From positions 186,001 to 250,000 of the forward strand of contig NZ_CP050265.1 in assembly GCF_011765465.1 (NCBI RefSeq): a stretch of 64,000 bases of DNA. The letters run 5' to 3'. Source of the stretch: Erythrobacter sp. GTDB lineage: Bacteria; Pseudomonadota; Alphaproteobacteria; Sphingomonadales; Sphingomonadaceae. A program made the position numbers and the translations under genes. The notes beneath the pieces were generated by a model, which saw nothing but the letters and a program-made list of their open reading frames with translations, was not told the DNA's origin and did not search any database. This document shows, one piece after another, positions 26,345-34,799 of this stretch (within the stretch, counting starts at the first letter, position 1; each line of letters starts with the position of its first letter).

Positions 26345-27107
26345 CGGCCCTTCTCCTGCGCCAATTCCTCCTGTGCGGCGACGCTGTCGACATCGACCAG
26401 CGTGCCGAGCATCTGGAGATAGGCGACGAGCGCGTCCATCTCGGTCACGACATTCGGATTGCCGTCGAAATCGCGCACCTGCGTCTTGGGATAGCGTTCT
26501 TCGAGATCGCCCGCGTCGAGATCGGGATCGGCCTGCGCGAAGAGGTCGGTTTCCGCCATCTCGATGTCGATGTCCGAATAGGGCACGCCCACCCGCCTGA
26601 GCGCGGTAAGGGTTGCCGAGGCGTCCGGCACTTCGAGCGGGGTTTCAGCGAGGAAGGAATAGGGCGGCATGATGCTTTCCGGCACCACCGAGCGCGGGTC
26701 GATCAGGTGCTGGACGTGCCAGGCATCCGAATAGCGCCCGCCCACACGCGCAAGGTCCGGCCCCGTGCGCTTCGAGCCCCACTGGAAGGGGTGATCGTAC
26801 ATCGATTCAGCGGCAAGGCTGTAATGGCCATAGCGTTCGACCTCGTCCCGGAAGGGGCGGATCATCTGGCTGTGGCAGACATAGCAGCCTTCGCGGATGT
26901 AGATGTCGCGGCCCGCCTGCTCGAGCGGGGTGTAGGGGCGCATCCCTTCCACTTCCTCGATCGTGTTGTCGATCCAGAACAGCGGGGCGATCTCGACCAC
27001 CCCCCGATCGCCACCGTCACGAAAGTCGCGGCGGCGAGCAGGGTGATGTTCTTCTCGAGCTTCTTGTGGCCCTCGAAGGGTTCTTTCTTCGGTGTGTCGT
27101 TGCTCAT
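26341..27107 (-). CDS. ccoO: cbb3 oxidase monoheme subunit II, apparent frameshift
   Basis: The gene reads in two frames. From the ATG at 27107 the first 36 codons ([20 protein letters not shown], then the membrane helix ending VAIGG) are good CcoO sequence. The frame is then lost in a run of six C (27000-27005; G on the coding strand). The -VEIAPLF... continuation, with CYVCH heme site, [19 protein letters not shown] and the rest of CcoO, resumes in another frame. One extra G would restore a 255-residue protein of normal length. It could be a sequencing or assembly error in the homopolymer, or a real mutation. If translated from GTG at 27000 the product would lack its membrane anchor. All other subunits look intact. 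Confidence 0.9.
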
Positions 27108-27129
27108 CGTATCAGTCCCGGTGAGAGCG

Positions 27130-28794
27130 TTATTCGGCGGGTTCTGCCTGGGGGCCGGCGATCGGGCGGTCGGCCTCCTCGTCGTGCGGGGTGTCGCCCA
27201 TCGGCGCTTCCTCGCGCTGGTGGCCCGCGATGGTCATCCAGATGTTGTAGGCCATGATGATCGCCCCGGAGAGGTAGAGAAGGCCGCCGAAAGCGCGCAT
27301 CCAGTACATCGGGTTCAAGGCCGCGACGGTGTCGATGAAGCTGTTCACCAGGTAGCCGTCAGAGCCGTATTCGCGCCACATCAGGCCCTGCGTGATCCCG
27401 GCGACCCACATCGAGGAGGCGTAGAACACGATCCCCAGCGTCGCGAGCCAGAAGTGCCAGTTGATCATGCGAAGGCTGTAGAGCCGCTCCTTCTGCCACA
27501 GCCGCGGCACGAGGAAGTAGACGCAGGCGAAGGTGATCATCCCGTTCCAGCCCAGAGCGCCGGAATGGACGTGGCCGATGGTCCAGTCGGTGTAGTGCGA
27601 CAGCGAGTTCACCGCCTTGATCGACAGCATGGGCCCCTCGAAGGTGCTCATCCCGTAGAAGGCGAGCGCCAGGACCATCATGCGGATGATCGGATCGGTG
27701 CGGACCTTGTCCCAGGCGCCGTTCAAGGTCATCAGCCCGTTGATCATCCCGCCCCAGGACGGCATCCACAGCATGATCGAGAACACCATGCCCAGCGTCT
27801 GCGCCCAGTCGGGCAGCGCGGTGTAGTGGAGGTGGTGCGGACCCGCCCAGATGTAGAGGAAGATCAGCGACCAGAAGTGGATGATCGACAGCCGATAGGA
27901 ATAGACCGGCCTGTTCGCCTGCTTGGGTACGAAGTAATACATCATCGCGAGGAAGCCGGCGGTCAGGAAGAAGCCAACCGCATTGTGGCCGTACCACCAC
28001 TGGGTCAGCGCATCCTGCACGCCTGCGAAGGCGGAATAGCTGCGCGTGCCCAAGAGGCTCACCGGCATGGCGAGGTTGTTGACCACGTGCAGCATCGCGA
28101 TCGTCACGATGAAGGCGAGGTAGAACCAGTTGGCGACGTAGATGTGCGGCTCGTGCCGGCGCAGCAGCGTGCCGACGAAGACCGCGAGATAGGCGACCCA
28201 CACGATCGTCAGCCACAGGTCGACGTACCATTCGGGCTCGGCATATTCGCGGCTCTGGGTAATGCCAAGAAGGTAGCCGGTCGCAGCCAGCACGATGAAC
28301 AGCTGGTAGCCCCAGAAGACGAAACGGGCGAGGCCGGGGAAGGCGAGCGTGGTGCGGCAGGTGCGCTGGACGACGTAGAAGCTGGTGGCGATCAGCGCAT
28401 TGCCGCCGAAAGCGAAGATCACCGCGCTGGTGTGCAGCGGGCGCAGCCGGCCGAAATTGAACCACGGCTCGAAATTGATCCAGGGATAGGCGAGCTGGAC
28501 CGCGATCACCACGCCCGCCAGCAGGCCGGCAAGGCCCCAGAATATCGTCGCGATCACGCCCCAGCGCACGATGTCGTCATCGTAGCGTGACGGTCCGGGC
28601 GGCATCTTGAAGATGCTCTGCGCCTTCGCCATCGGATCGTAGCTGTTGAGCGTGACCACGATCAGGATCAGCGCGACGGCCGCGATGATCCCCATGTGGA
28701 CGGCGAATCCGGCATCCTGCGCGCCCGCGATGGCGGCGATGGATGCGAGGAGGACAAGGGCCCAGATTCCGAGCCGGCTGAGTACTGCTTCCAT
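27130..28794 (-). CDS. ccoN: cbb3 cytochrome c oxidase catalytic subunit I
   Basis: 554 residues with about fourteen helices. Heme and CuB ligand regions are all present: [12 protein letters not shown] (low-spin heme His), [11 protein letters not shown] (CuB His), [14 protein letters not shown] (two CuB His) and [12 protein letters not shown] (heme His pair). It reduces oxygen to water with high affinity and pumps protons. It heads the operon ccoNOQP-GHIS. AAGGGAT precedes the ATG, and a perfect FNR box sits 56 bases upstream, so expression should rise at low oxygen. Confidence 0.97.
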   Translation of the reverse strand: MEAVLSRLGIWALVLLASIAAIAGAQDAGFAVHMGIIAAVALILIVVTLNSYDPMAKAQSIFKMPPGPSRYDDDIVRWGVIATIFWGLAGLLAGVVIAVQLAYPWINFEPWFNFGRLRPLHTSAVIFAFGGNALIATSFYVVQRTCRTTLAFPGLARFVFWGYQLFIVLAATGYLLGITQSREYAEPEWYVDLWLTIVWVAYLAVFVGTLLRRHEPHIYVANWFYLAFIVTIAMLHVVNNLAMPVSLLGTRSYSAFAGVQDALTQWWYGHNAVGFFLTAGFLAMMYYFVPKQANRPVYSYRLSIIHFWSLIFLYIWAGPHHLHYTALPDWAQTLGMVFSIMLWMPSWGGMINGLMTLNGAWDKVRTDPIIRMMVLALAFYGMSTFEGPMLSIKAVNSLSHYTDWTIGHVHSGALGWNGMITFACVYFLVPRLWQKERLYSLRMINWHFWLATLGIVFYASSMWVAGITQGLMWREYGSDGYLVNSFIDTVAALNPMYWMRAFGGLLYLSGAIIMAYNIWMTIAGHQREEAPMGDTPHDEEADRPIAGPQAEPAE

Positions 28795-28849
28795 GATTAT
28801 ACGATCCCTTCCGTCAGCGCGGCGTTACGCGCCCCCGTGTCTTCCTTAA

Positions 28850-28863
28850 TTGATCTGGATCAA
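28850..28863 (-). promoter_or_regulatory. Perfect FNR/FixK box upstream of ccoN
   Basis: TTGATCTGGATCAA matches TTGAT-N4-ATCAA at 10 of 10 positions. Its centre is about 62 bases from the ccoN start, consistent with class II activation and a short leader. It overlaps the stop codon of the upstream FNR-family regulator gene, so the cco promoter sits inside the 3' end of its own regulator gene. Confidence 0.85.
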
Positions 28864-29639
28864 GTTTTGAACGTTTCATTCCGCGACTGACCCGTCCCGG
28901 CTTCTTCGGCCAGGGCTTCGAGGTCGGTGAAGCGCACGATCGATCGCCCCTCGGTTTCGACCAGCCCCGCCTCGCGCAGGTCGGAGAACTGGCGGCTGAC
29001 CGTCTCGATCGTAAGGCCGAGACTGTCGCCGATGTCGCGTCGGCTCATCGGCAGCGAAATCTCGCACGCCCCGCAGGTGCAGCCCGCGAGGCGTTCGGCC
29101 ATGGAGACGAGGAAATCGGCGATCCGCTGGCGTGCCGAGCGGTGTCCGAGCTGCATCATCTTGGTCCGGCTGCGGTGCAGCGCCTGAAGCGAGCGGGCGA
29201 GGACCGAGCGCAGGATCACCGGATCGTCCTGCGCCACGTCGAGGAAGGTGTCGGAGGCGAACACCACCACTTCGAGGTCATTGAGCGCGACGAGCCGGAA
29301 ATCGCCGTCCGACTGGCGCAGGACCGAAATCATGTCGCCCGCGAAATGGAAGGCGAGGACATGGTTGTGCGAGCGGCCCGAATCCCCACTCGCTTCGCCG
29401 GCCTCTCCCGCGCCCCGGCTGGCGGCGGATTGCCCAACCAGCTTGGCCGCGCCCGAGGCGACGAAGACGAGTCGGTCGCCGTGCGGATCGGCGGCGAGCT
29501 CCTCGCCCTTGGGGATGAAGCGATATTCGCCGACCTCGCACAAACGGCCCGCGGTCGGCGAGGCGCCATGGCCACCCGGCATGGCATCGCGGAACGCGGC
29601 CAGTCCGTTTCTCTCGGCGGATTCGAGAAGTGTCGCCAT
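28860..29639 (-). CDS. fnrL: FNR/FixK-family transcriptional regulator
   Basis: 259 residues: a cNMP-like sensory domain (about 30-140), a long dimerisation helix and a winged HTH (196-230) with the recognition pattern E212-x2-S215-R216 that reads TTGAT. It lacks the usual N-terminal Cys group of oxygen-sensing FNR; the only Cys are C34 and a tight C187-x-C189-x2-C192 just before the HTH. An Ala/Gly/Ser-rich insert (71-90) interrupts the beta-roll. It is flanked by three perfect FNR boxes, so it probably activates ccoN, itself and OmpW. How it senses oxygen is open. The name fnrL is by context and could be fixK. Confidence 0.88.
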   Translation of the reverse strand: MATLLESAERNGLAAFRDAMPGGHGASPTAGRLCEVGEYRFIPKGEELAADPHGDRLVFVASGAAKLVGQSAASRGAGEAGEASGDSGRSHNHVLAFHFAGDMISVLRQSDGDFRLVALNDLEVVVFASDTFLDVAQDDPVILRSVLARSLQALHRSRTKMMQLGHRSARQRIADFLVSMAERLAGCTCGACEISLPMSRRDIGDSLGLTIETVSRQFSDLREAGLVETEGRSIVRFTDLEALAEEAGTGQSRNETFKT

Positions 29640-29677
29640 AACGTGGCCCCGTCTGCCCCGCGCCGCCGCCTTCGTCT

Positions 29678-29691
29678 TTGATCCCGATCAA
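29678..29691. promoter_or_regulatory. Perfect FNR/FixK box, regulator-proximal
   Basis: TTGATCCCGATCAA, 10 of 10 matches to the consensus. It lies 39 bases upstream of the regulator start codon (29639) and 33 bp centre-to-centre from a second perfect box, about three helical turns. It probably mediates autoregulation. Confidence 0.8.
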
Positions 29692-29710
29692 GCACACGGG
29701 TTTCGCGCTT

Positions 29711-29724
29711 TTGATCGGGATCAA
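29711..29724. promoter_or_regulatory. Perfect FNR/FixK box, ompW-proximal
   Basis: TTGATCGGGATCAA, 10 of 10 matches. For the rightward ompW gene (start 29824), class II spacing would put transcription start near 29759, with GGCAAT (29745-29750) as a possible -10. It may also act on the divergent regulator gene. Confidence 0.78.
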
Positions 29725-29823
29725 TGAGGCGCGCTTTTTCCTGCGGCAATCGGCGGCCATCGGCAGCAAGCATCCTGGGTCGCGGAGGGCGGCCACTGCT
29801 GCCTTCACAGGGAAGAAGGACAA

Positions 29824-30504
29824 ATGAAAACACTCCTGATGATCACGGGCGCCGCTCTCGCGCTCGCAGCCACCCCCGCCGCCGCGCAGGACAGTAATGA
29901 CCGGGCGGGCGACATCCAGTTCAAGCTGCTCGGCACCGCGGTCCTCCCCGACGGCGAGATCGACCAGGTCAATGTCGACATCGTCGGCCTGCCCGCGAAC
30001 ACGCAGACCGCGGCGAGCGACAATTTCGTGCCGACCATCGCGGTCGAGTATTTCGTGACCGACAATTTCTCTATCGAAACGATCGCAGGGATGACCCAGC
30101 ACGATGTCGATGCGGTCTCCGGCCTGCCCGGCGCGGAACTGGTGTCCGATGCGCAGCTGATCCCGGCGACGGTGACGGCCAAGCTCCACTTCGACCTCGG
30201 CGACAGTGTCAAGCCCTATGTCGGTGCGGGTCCGGCCTATTTCCTGTGGGTCTCGGACAAGCCGGGCGCGGCGACGATCCCGCTCGGCGTGACCGACACC
30301 GACCTCTCCGACGAACTGGGCCTTGCCCTGCAGGCGGGCGTCGACGTGTCGATCGGCGACGGGGGCTTCGGCCTGACGCTGGATGCCAAGCGCTATTTCA
30401 TCGGCACGACCGCGCGCTGGTTCGCCGGCAACACGCTGGCGATCGAAACCGAGCACAATCTTGACCCCTGGGTTCTCTCGGCGGGCGTTGCCTACCGCTT
30501 CTGA
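29824..30504 (+). CDS. ompW: OmpW-family outer-membrane protein
   Basis: 226 residues. MKTLLMITGAALALAATPAA with AQD following is a signal peptide. The mature part is an eight-strand barrel of the OmpW type, with DNFSIETIAGMTQHDV, KPYVGAGPAYFLWVS and the C-terminal YRF that targets assembly. OmpW forms a small hydrophobic channel and is often induced by FNR at low oxygen; the FNR boxes upstream match that. A good GGGAAGAAGG ribosome site lies before the ATG, and a strong terminator follows. Confidence 0.9.
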   Translation: MKTLLMITGAALALAATPAAAQDSNDRAGDIQFKLLGTAVLPDGEIDQVNVDIVGLPANTQTAASDNFVPTIAVEYFVTDNFSIETIAGMTQHDVDAVSGLPGAELVSDAQLIPATVTAKLHFDLGDSVKPYVGAGPAYFLWVSDKPGAATIPLGVTDTDLSDELGLALQAGVDVSIGDGGFGLTLDAKRYFIGTTARWFAGNTLAIETEHNLDPWVLSAGVAYRF

Positions 30505-30522
30505 TCCCCAGGCAGCTCCGAG

Positions 30523-30560
30523 AAAAGGCCCCGTCGGCAATGCGCCGGCGGGGCCTTTTT
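30523..30560 (+). terminator. Rho-independent terminator after ompW
   Basis: The stem AAAAGGCCCCGTCGGC pairs with GCCGGCGGGGCCTTTTT across an AATGC loop with one mismatch, ending in five T. The flanking A and T runs would let it act in both directions, ending ompW and the convergent porin transcript. Confidence 0.88.
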
Positions 30561-30635
30561 CGTAACGCGTTCTCCCGGACCGGCACCTGATGGGAGAGGA
30601 GGCGGCGCTGGTCCGGAAGCCTTGCGAGCGGGGAA

Positions 30636-32045
30636 TCAGAAATTGTAGCGGGTGGAAAATTGCAGGCGCTGCAGGTTGCCCGTGCGCCCGTCCTCGAGCA
30701 TTCGCTCGGCGTAAAGCAGCTCAACCCCGAAATCGAGCGGGGCTACCGGGGTCCAGATCAGGTTGGCAAAGGCGTTCCAGCTTTCATCGCTGACCTGGTC
30801 GGTCGTGAACATCACCGGGTTGTCGGCCTTGAAATAGGCAGCCCCGATATTGCTGCGCAGCTTGTCGTCCCACAGGTGCCTGAGGGCGGCAAAGCCCGCA
30901 TAGGTCGCGATCGGGTCGAGATTTCCCTCGTCGTCGATCGCGGCATCGTTGACGATGTTGACCCCGACATAGCGCCCGATCCCGTCGCCATAGGATGCGC
31001 TGAACCTCAGATCGTCGCGCTTGCCGAGGTTGAGCTTGCCCGACAGCGCCACGCCATAGCCCAGCGCGCTGTCACTGCCCGTGCCGAAATCGTCGTCCGA
31101 GATGTTGAGCGAGCGCGCGATCCCCGCAAGGCTGACCCGCCCCCAGTCGCCGGTCCAGTTGTACTTGGCGACGAAGTCCGGGAGCGTGTCGTCGCCCGCC
31201 TCGATCCGGCGTCCGGCGCGGTCGGTGACGACGGTTTCCGGCTGTTCGACGGCGAGTTGCAGCCCGCCCTTGGTCCAGCGCACCATCGGTTGCCGGTTGA
31301 ACAGCGTGCCCGGCGTGACGCCGATGAAGTCCACGCTGTCGGGCAATGCTCCGACGTCCATGAAGGTCGACCACGCCTGCCCGATCAGCCAGTTGTCATA
31401 GGTGATGAAGCCCTGCCGGATGCGCGGCACGAAGCTGTTCGAAACTCGCTCGTCGCCGCCGTCGGTGACGAGGAAATCGAGCTCGATATGCGACTTGAGC
31501 TTATGCTCCGCCCCGACATCGGTCGCGGTGTTGAAGATGAAGCGGGTCTGGCGGGCGGAAAAATTCGTGTCGAACCCGCTCGCCTCGCCGCCTACGGGGA
31601 TCGCTCCGGGCACCAGAAAATCGCGCAGGATCGAGGTGGCCGGCAATTGCCCGCCGCTGGTGCGCTGGGTCATGGCATCGACCTTGACGTAGCCCGAATA
31701 GGCGACGGTGGTCTTGCCCATGCGAAAGCCGCGGTCCTCCTGCTCGGGCGGCTCGGCGATCTGCTGCGCGAGTTCGGCCTGGCGGTCCTTGAGCTGCTGC
31801 GTCGCGGCGAGCAGGGCGGCGCCTTGCTGGCGCATCTCCTCGCGCTGGGCGGTGATCTCGCTTTCCTGCGCCCGGTGCGAATCCGCCTCGGCATCGAGCC
31901 GCTCGATCAGCCCTTCGACGAGGCGTTCGAGCCGGTCGAGCCGGTCCTCGACGCTCGCCTCCTGTGCCAGCGCCGGGGTCGCGGTAAGGCAGGTCGCCGC
32001 CATCAACGCCGTGCGCGTGAGGCGAAAAAGTCCCCCGTTCGTCAT
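30636..32045 (-). CDS. DcaP-type trimeric porin
   Basis: 469 residues. The signal peptide ends ATPALAQEA. Residues about 30-100 form a charged heptad-rich coiled coil (VEDRLDRLERLVEGLIERL onward), followed by a barrel with the DcaP-like front segment VAYSGYVKVDAMTQRT, the FSARQTRFIF region and a final aromatic (TRYNF). DcaP-like porins carry dicarboxylates and other organic anions. It faces away from acs. The acetate genes next door make an organic-acid uptake role attractive, but this is inference. Confidence 0.82.
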   Translation of the reverse strand: MTNGGLFRLTRTALMAATCLTATPALAQEASVEDRLDRLERLVEGLIERLDAEADSHRAQESEITAQREEMRQQGAALLAATQQLKDRQAELAQQIAEPPEQEDRGFRMGKTTVAYSGYVKVDAMTQRTSGGQLPATSILRDFLVPGAIPVGGEASGFDTNFSARQTRFIFNTATDVGAEHKLKSHIELDFLVTDGGDERVSNSFVPRIRQGFITYDNWLIGQAWSTFMDVGALPDSVDFIGVTPGTLFNRQPMVRWTKGGLQLAVEQPETVVTDRAGRRIEAGDDTLPDFVAKYNWTGDWGRVSLAGIARSLNISDDDFGTGSDSALGYGVALSGKLNLGKRDDLRFSASYGDGIGRYVGVNIVNDAAIDDEGNLDPIATYAGFAALRHLWDDKLRSNIGAAYFKADNPVMFTTDQVSDESWNAFANLIWTPVAPLDFGVELLYAERMLEDGRTGNLQRLQFSTRYNF

Positions 32046-32199
32046 TCTTCCATCTCCCCGTCCGTCCTTGTTTTGACCGGGAGGGATGCCGCGGGCGCCG
32101 CCAGCGGGCCAGTTAGCGGAACGTCGTAAGACCTTTGTCTGAGGGCGCGCGCGGTGTAGCCTGCGCTAAAACGCGCGAGAGAGACGAGGGAGAAGCGCC

Positions 32200-34131
32200 A
32201 TGATCCACGCCGTAGAGCGGCCGAAATCGGACAAGCCCACGCATTGCGTGTCGGAGCAATACAACGCGATGTATCGCCGTTCGATAGAGGATCCGGACGG
32301 CTTCTGGCTCGAACAGGCCGAACGGCTCGACTGGTTCGCCGCTCCGAGCAAGGGCGGCGAATGGTCGTGGGATCCGGTCGATATAAAATGGTTCGCGGAC
32401 GGCTCGCTGAACCTGTGCCATAACGCGGTCGACCGGCACCTCGACACGCGGGGCGAGGAAACCGCGATCATCTTCGAGCCCGACGATCCTGCACAGCCCG
32501 GCCGCACGCTGACCTACCGCGACCTCCACGGGGAGGTCGTTCGCATGGCGAATGCGCTCAAGGCGATGGGCGTCAAGAAAGGCGACCGGGTCACGATTTA
32601 TATGCCCATGATCGTCGAGGGCGTCACCGCGATGCTCGCCTGCGCGCGCATCGGGGCGGTGCATTCGGTGGTCTTCGGCGGCTTCTCGCCCGAGGCGCTC
32701 GCAGGGAGGATCGAGGACTGCAACAGCCGCTTCGTCGTCACCGCCGACGAGGGCCTGCGCGGCGCGAAGCGCGTGCCGCTGAAGGCCAATGTCGATGCGG
32801 CGCTGGCCGAACCTGATCACGATACCCCCATCGACGGGATGCTCGTCGTCCGCCACACTGGTGCGGACATTCCCATGACCGAGGGCCGCGACCACTGGTT
32901 CCACGAGGTCGCGAGCGACGCGGACTGCCCGTGCGAGCCGATGGCCGCGGAAGACCCGCTGTTCATCCTCTACACCAGCGGGTCGACCGGCAAGCCCAAG
33001 GGTGTGCTGCACACCACCGGCGGCTATGGCGTGTGGACCGCGACGACCTTCCACTATGTGTTCGACTACCAGCCGGGCGAAATCTACTGGTGCACCGCCG
33101 ATATCGGCTGGGTCACCGGGCACAGCTACATCGTCTACGGCCCGCTGATGAACGGGGCGACCAGCCTCGTGTTCGAAGGCGTGCCGAACTATCCCGACCA
33201 CGGCCGCTTCTGGGACGTGGTCGACAAGCACAAGGTCAATATCCTCTACACCGCGCCCACCGCGATCCGCGCCCTGATGCGCGAGGGCGATCATCACGTG
33301 ACGAGCCGCGACCGTTCCTCGCTCCGCCTGCTCGGTAGCGTGGGCGAGCCGATCAATCCGGAAGCCTGGCGCTGGTATTTCGATGTCGTGGGCGAGGGGC
33401 GCTGCCCCATCGTCGACACCTGGTGGCAGACCGAGACGGGCGGCGTGATGATCACGACACTCCCGCAGGCGCACGACATGAAGCCGGGAAGCGCGGGCCT
33501 GCCGTTCTTCGGGATCAAGCCGCAGCTCGTCGACAACGAGGGCGCGGTCCTCGACGGCGAGACTGAGGGCAACCTGTGCATCACGGCAAGCTGGCCCGGA
33601 CAGGCGCGCACGGTCTACGGCGACCACGAACGCTTCGTTCAGACCTATTTCACCACCTACAAGGCAAAGTATTTCACAGGCGACGGGTGCAAGCGCGACG
33701 CGGACGGGTATTACTGGATCACGGGCCGGGTCGATGACGTCATCAACGTCTCGGGCCACCGCATGGGGACTGCCGAGGTCGAAAGCGCTCTGGTGCTCCA
33801 CCCCAAGGTCGCCGAAGCCGCTGTGGTCGGCTATCCGCACGACATCAAGGGGCAGGGCATCTACTGCTACATCACGTTGAACGCGGGCGAGGAAGGCTCG
33901 GACGAGCTTTACGCCGAGCTGCGCCAATGGGTCCGGCAGGAAATCGGCCCGATCGCGACGCCCGACCACATCCAGTTCACCGACGGCCTGCCCAAGACCC
34001 GCTCGGGCAAGATCATGCGGCGAATCCTGAGGAAGGTCGCCGAGAACGATTACGGCTCATTGGGCGACACCTCGACGCTGGCTGATCCCTCGCTGGTCGA
34101 CCGGCTGATCGACGGGCGCCGGAACCGCTGA
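32200..34131 (+). CDS. acs: Acetyl-CoA synthetase (AMP-forming)
   Basis: 643 residues, full length. Adenylate-forming signatures include [19 protein letters not shown] (P-loop-like), [10 protein letters not shown], the hinge region [23 protein letters not shown], and the C-terminal [10 protein letters not shown] whose Lys is the usual acetylation-controlled catalytic residue. It makes acetyl-CoA from acetate, ATP and CoA. It is followed 11 bases later by a CrbR-like regulator, and the matching kinase and actP lie just beyond, which is the classic acetate-switch setting. Confidence 0.97.
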   Translation: MIHAVERPKSDKPTHCVSEQYNAMYRRSIEDPDGFWLEQAERLDWFAAPSKGGEWSWDPVDIKWFADGSLNLCHNAVDRHLDTRGEETAIIFEPDDPAQPGRTLTYRDLHGEVVRMANALKAMGVKKGDRVTIYMPMIVEGVTAMLACARIGAVHSVVFGGFSPEALAGRIEDCNSRFVVTADEGLRGAKRVPLKANVDAALAEPDHDTPIDGMLVVRHTGADIPMTEGRDHWFHEVASDADCPCEPMAAEDPLFILYTSGSTGKPKGVLHTTGGYGVWTATTFHYVFDYQPGEIYWCTADIGWVTGHSYIVYGPLMNGATSLVFEGVPNYPDHGRFWDVVDKHKVNILYTAPTAIRALMREGDHHVTSRDRSSLRLLGSVGEPINPEAWRWYFDVVGEGRCPIVDTWWQTETGGVMITTLPQAHDMKPGSAGLPFFGIKPQLVDNEGAVLDGETEGNLCITASWPGQARTVYGDHERFVQTYFTTYKAKYFTGDGCKRDADGYYWITGRVDDVINVSGHRMGTAEVESALVLHPKVAEAAVVGYPHDIKGQGIYCYITLNAGEEGSDELYAELRQWVRQEIGPIATPDHIQFTDGLPKTRSGKIMRRILRKVAENDYGSLGDTSTLADPSLVDRLIDGRRNR

Positions 34132-34142
34132 GGCGCCCGGCG

Positions 34143-34799
34143 ATGCGGGTCATCATCGCCGACGACCACCCGCTCTTTCGCGCGGCGCTGCGCCATGCGG
34201 TGTCGCGGGTGTGGGACGGGGCCGAGGTGGTCGAGGCGAGCAGCGCTGCCGAGGCGCGCGCCGCGCTCGGCGGTGGCGGGAGCGGGGGCGGGGCCGAGGC
34301 GCTGCTGCTCGACCTCCACATGGAGGATTCGAACGGGCTTTCGGTCCTGATGGACCTGCGGCAGGATTTCCCCGCGCTGCCGATCGCGATCGTCTCGGGC
34401 AGCGAGGAGCCGCGCATCTACGCCGCCGCGCGGCAACTGGGCGCGGCGGGGTTCATTCCCAAGTCCTCGAGCCTCGATGAAATGCGCGCGGCGCTCGCCG
34501 CCGTGCGCGAGGGCGACAGCTGGTTTCCCGAAAACGCCGGCGAAGAGGACGAGGACCTTGCCCGCATGGCGAGCCTCACCCCCGCCCAGCGACGCATACT
34601 CGGCAGCGTGCGGCAGGGGCTGCTCAACAAGCAGATCGCCCACGAACAGGACATCAGTGAGGCGACGGTCAAGGCGCATATAACCGCGATCTTTCGCAAG
34701 CTGGGGGTCGGCAACCGCACGCAGGCGGTGCTGCTGGCAGCAAAGCTCGACGTCGATCAGCCCGTCACCGATTCGCCTGCCGACTCCGCCACCGCCTGA
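34143..34799 (+). CDS. LuxR/NarL-type response regulator, CrbR-like
   Basis: 218 residues. The receiver domain has acidic ADD (6-8), phospho-acceptor D57 (LLLDLHMED) and a Lys in FIPKSS. The C-terminal LuxR helix-turn-helix reads LTPAQRRILGSVRQGLLNKQIAHEQDISEATVKAHITAIFRKLG. It is co-oriented with acs and converges on the symporter-kinase gene, overlapping its 3' end by 43 bases. In Vibrio and Pseudomonas, CrbS/CrbR activate acs and actP; the same role is inferred here. Confidence 0.9.
   Translation: MRVIIADDHPLFRAALRHAVSRVWDGAEVVEASSAAEARAALGGGGSGGGAEALLLDLHMEDSNGLSVLMDLRQDFPALPIAIVSGSEEPRIYAAARQLGAAGFIPKSSSLDEMRAALAAVREGDSWFPENAGEEDEDLARMASLTPAQRRILGSVRQGLLNKQIAHEQDISEATVKAHITAIFRKLGVGNRTQAVLLAAKLDVDQPVTDSPADSATA

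Noticed and set aside
26707..28590. 627-codon plus-strand frame opposite ccoN/ccoO
   Set aside because: It is antisense to CcoN, whose heme and copper ligands are complete. Its composition (His/Arg/Asp/Pro) is typical of a shadow frame.
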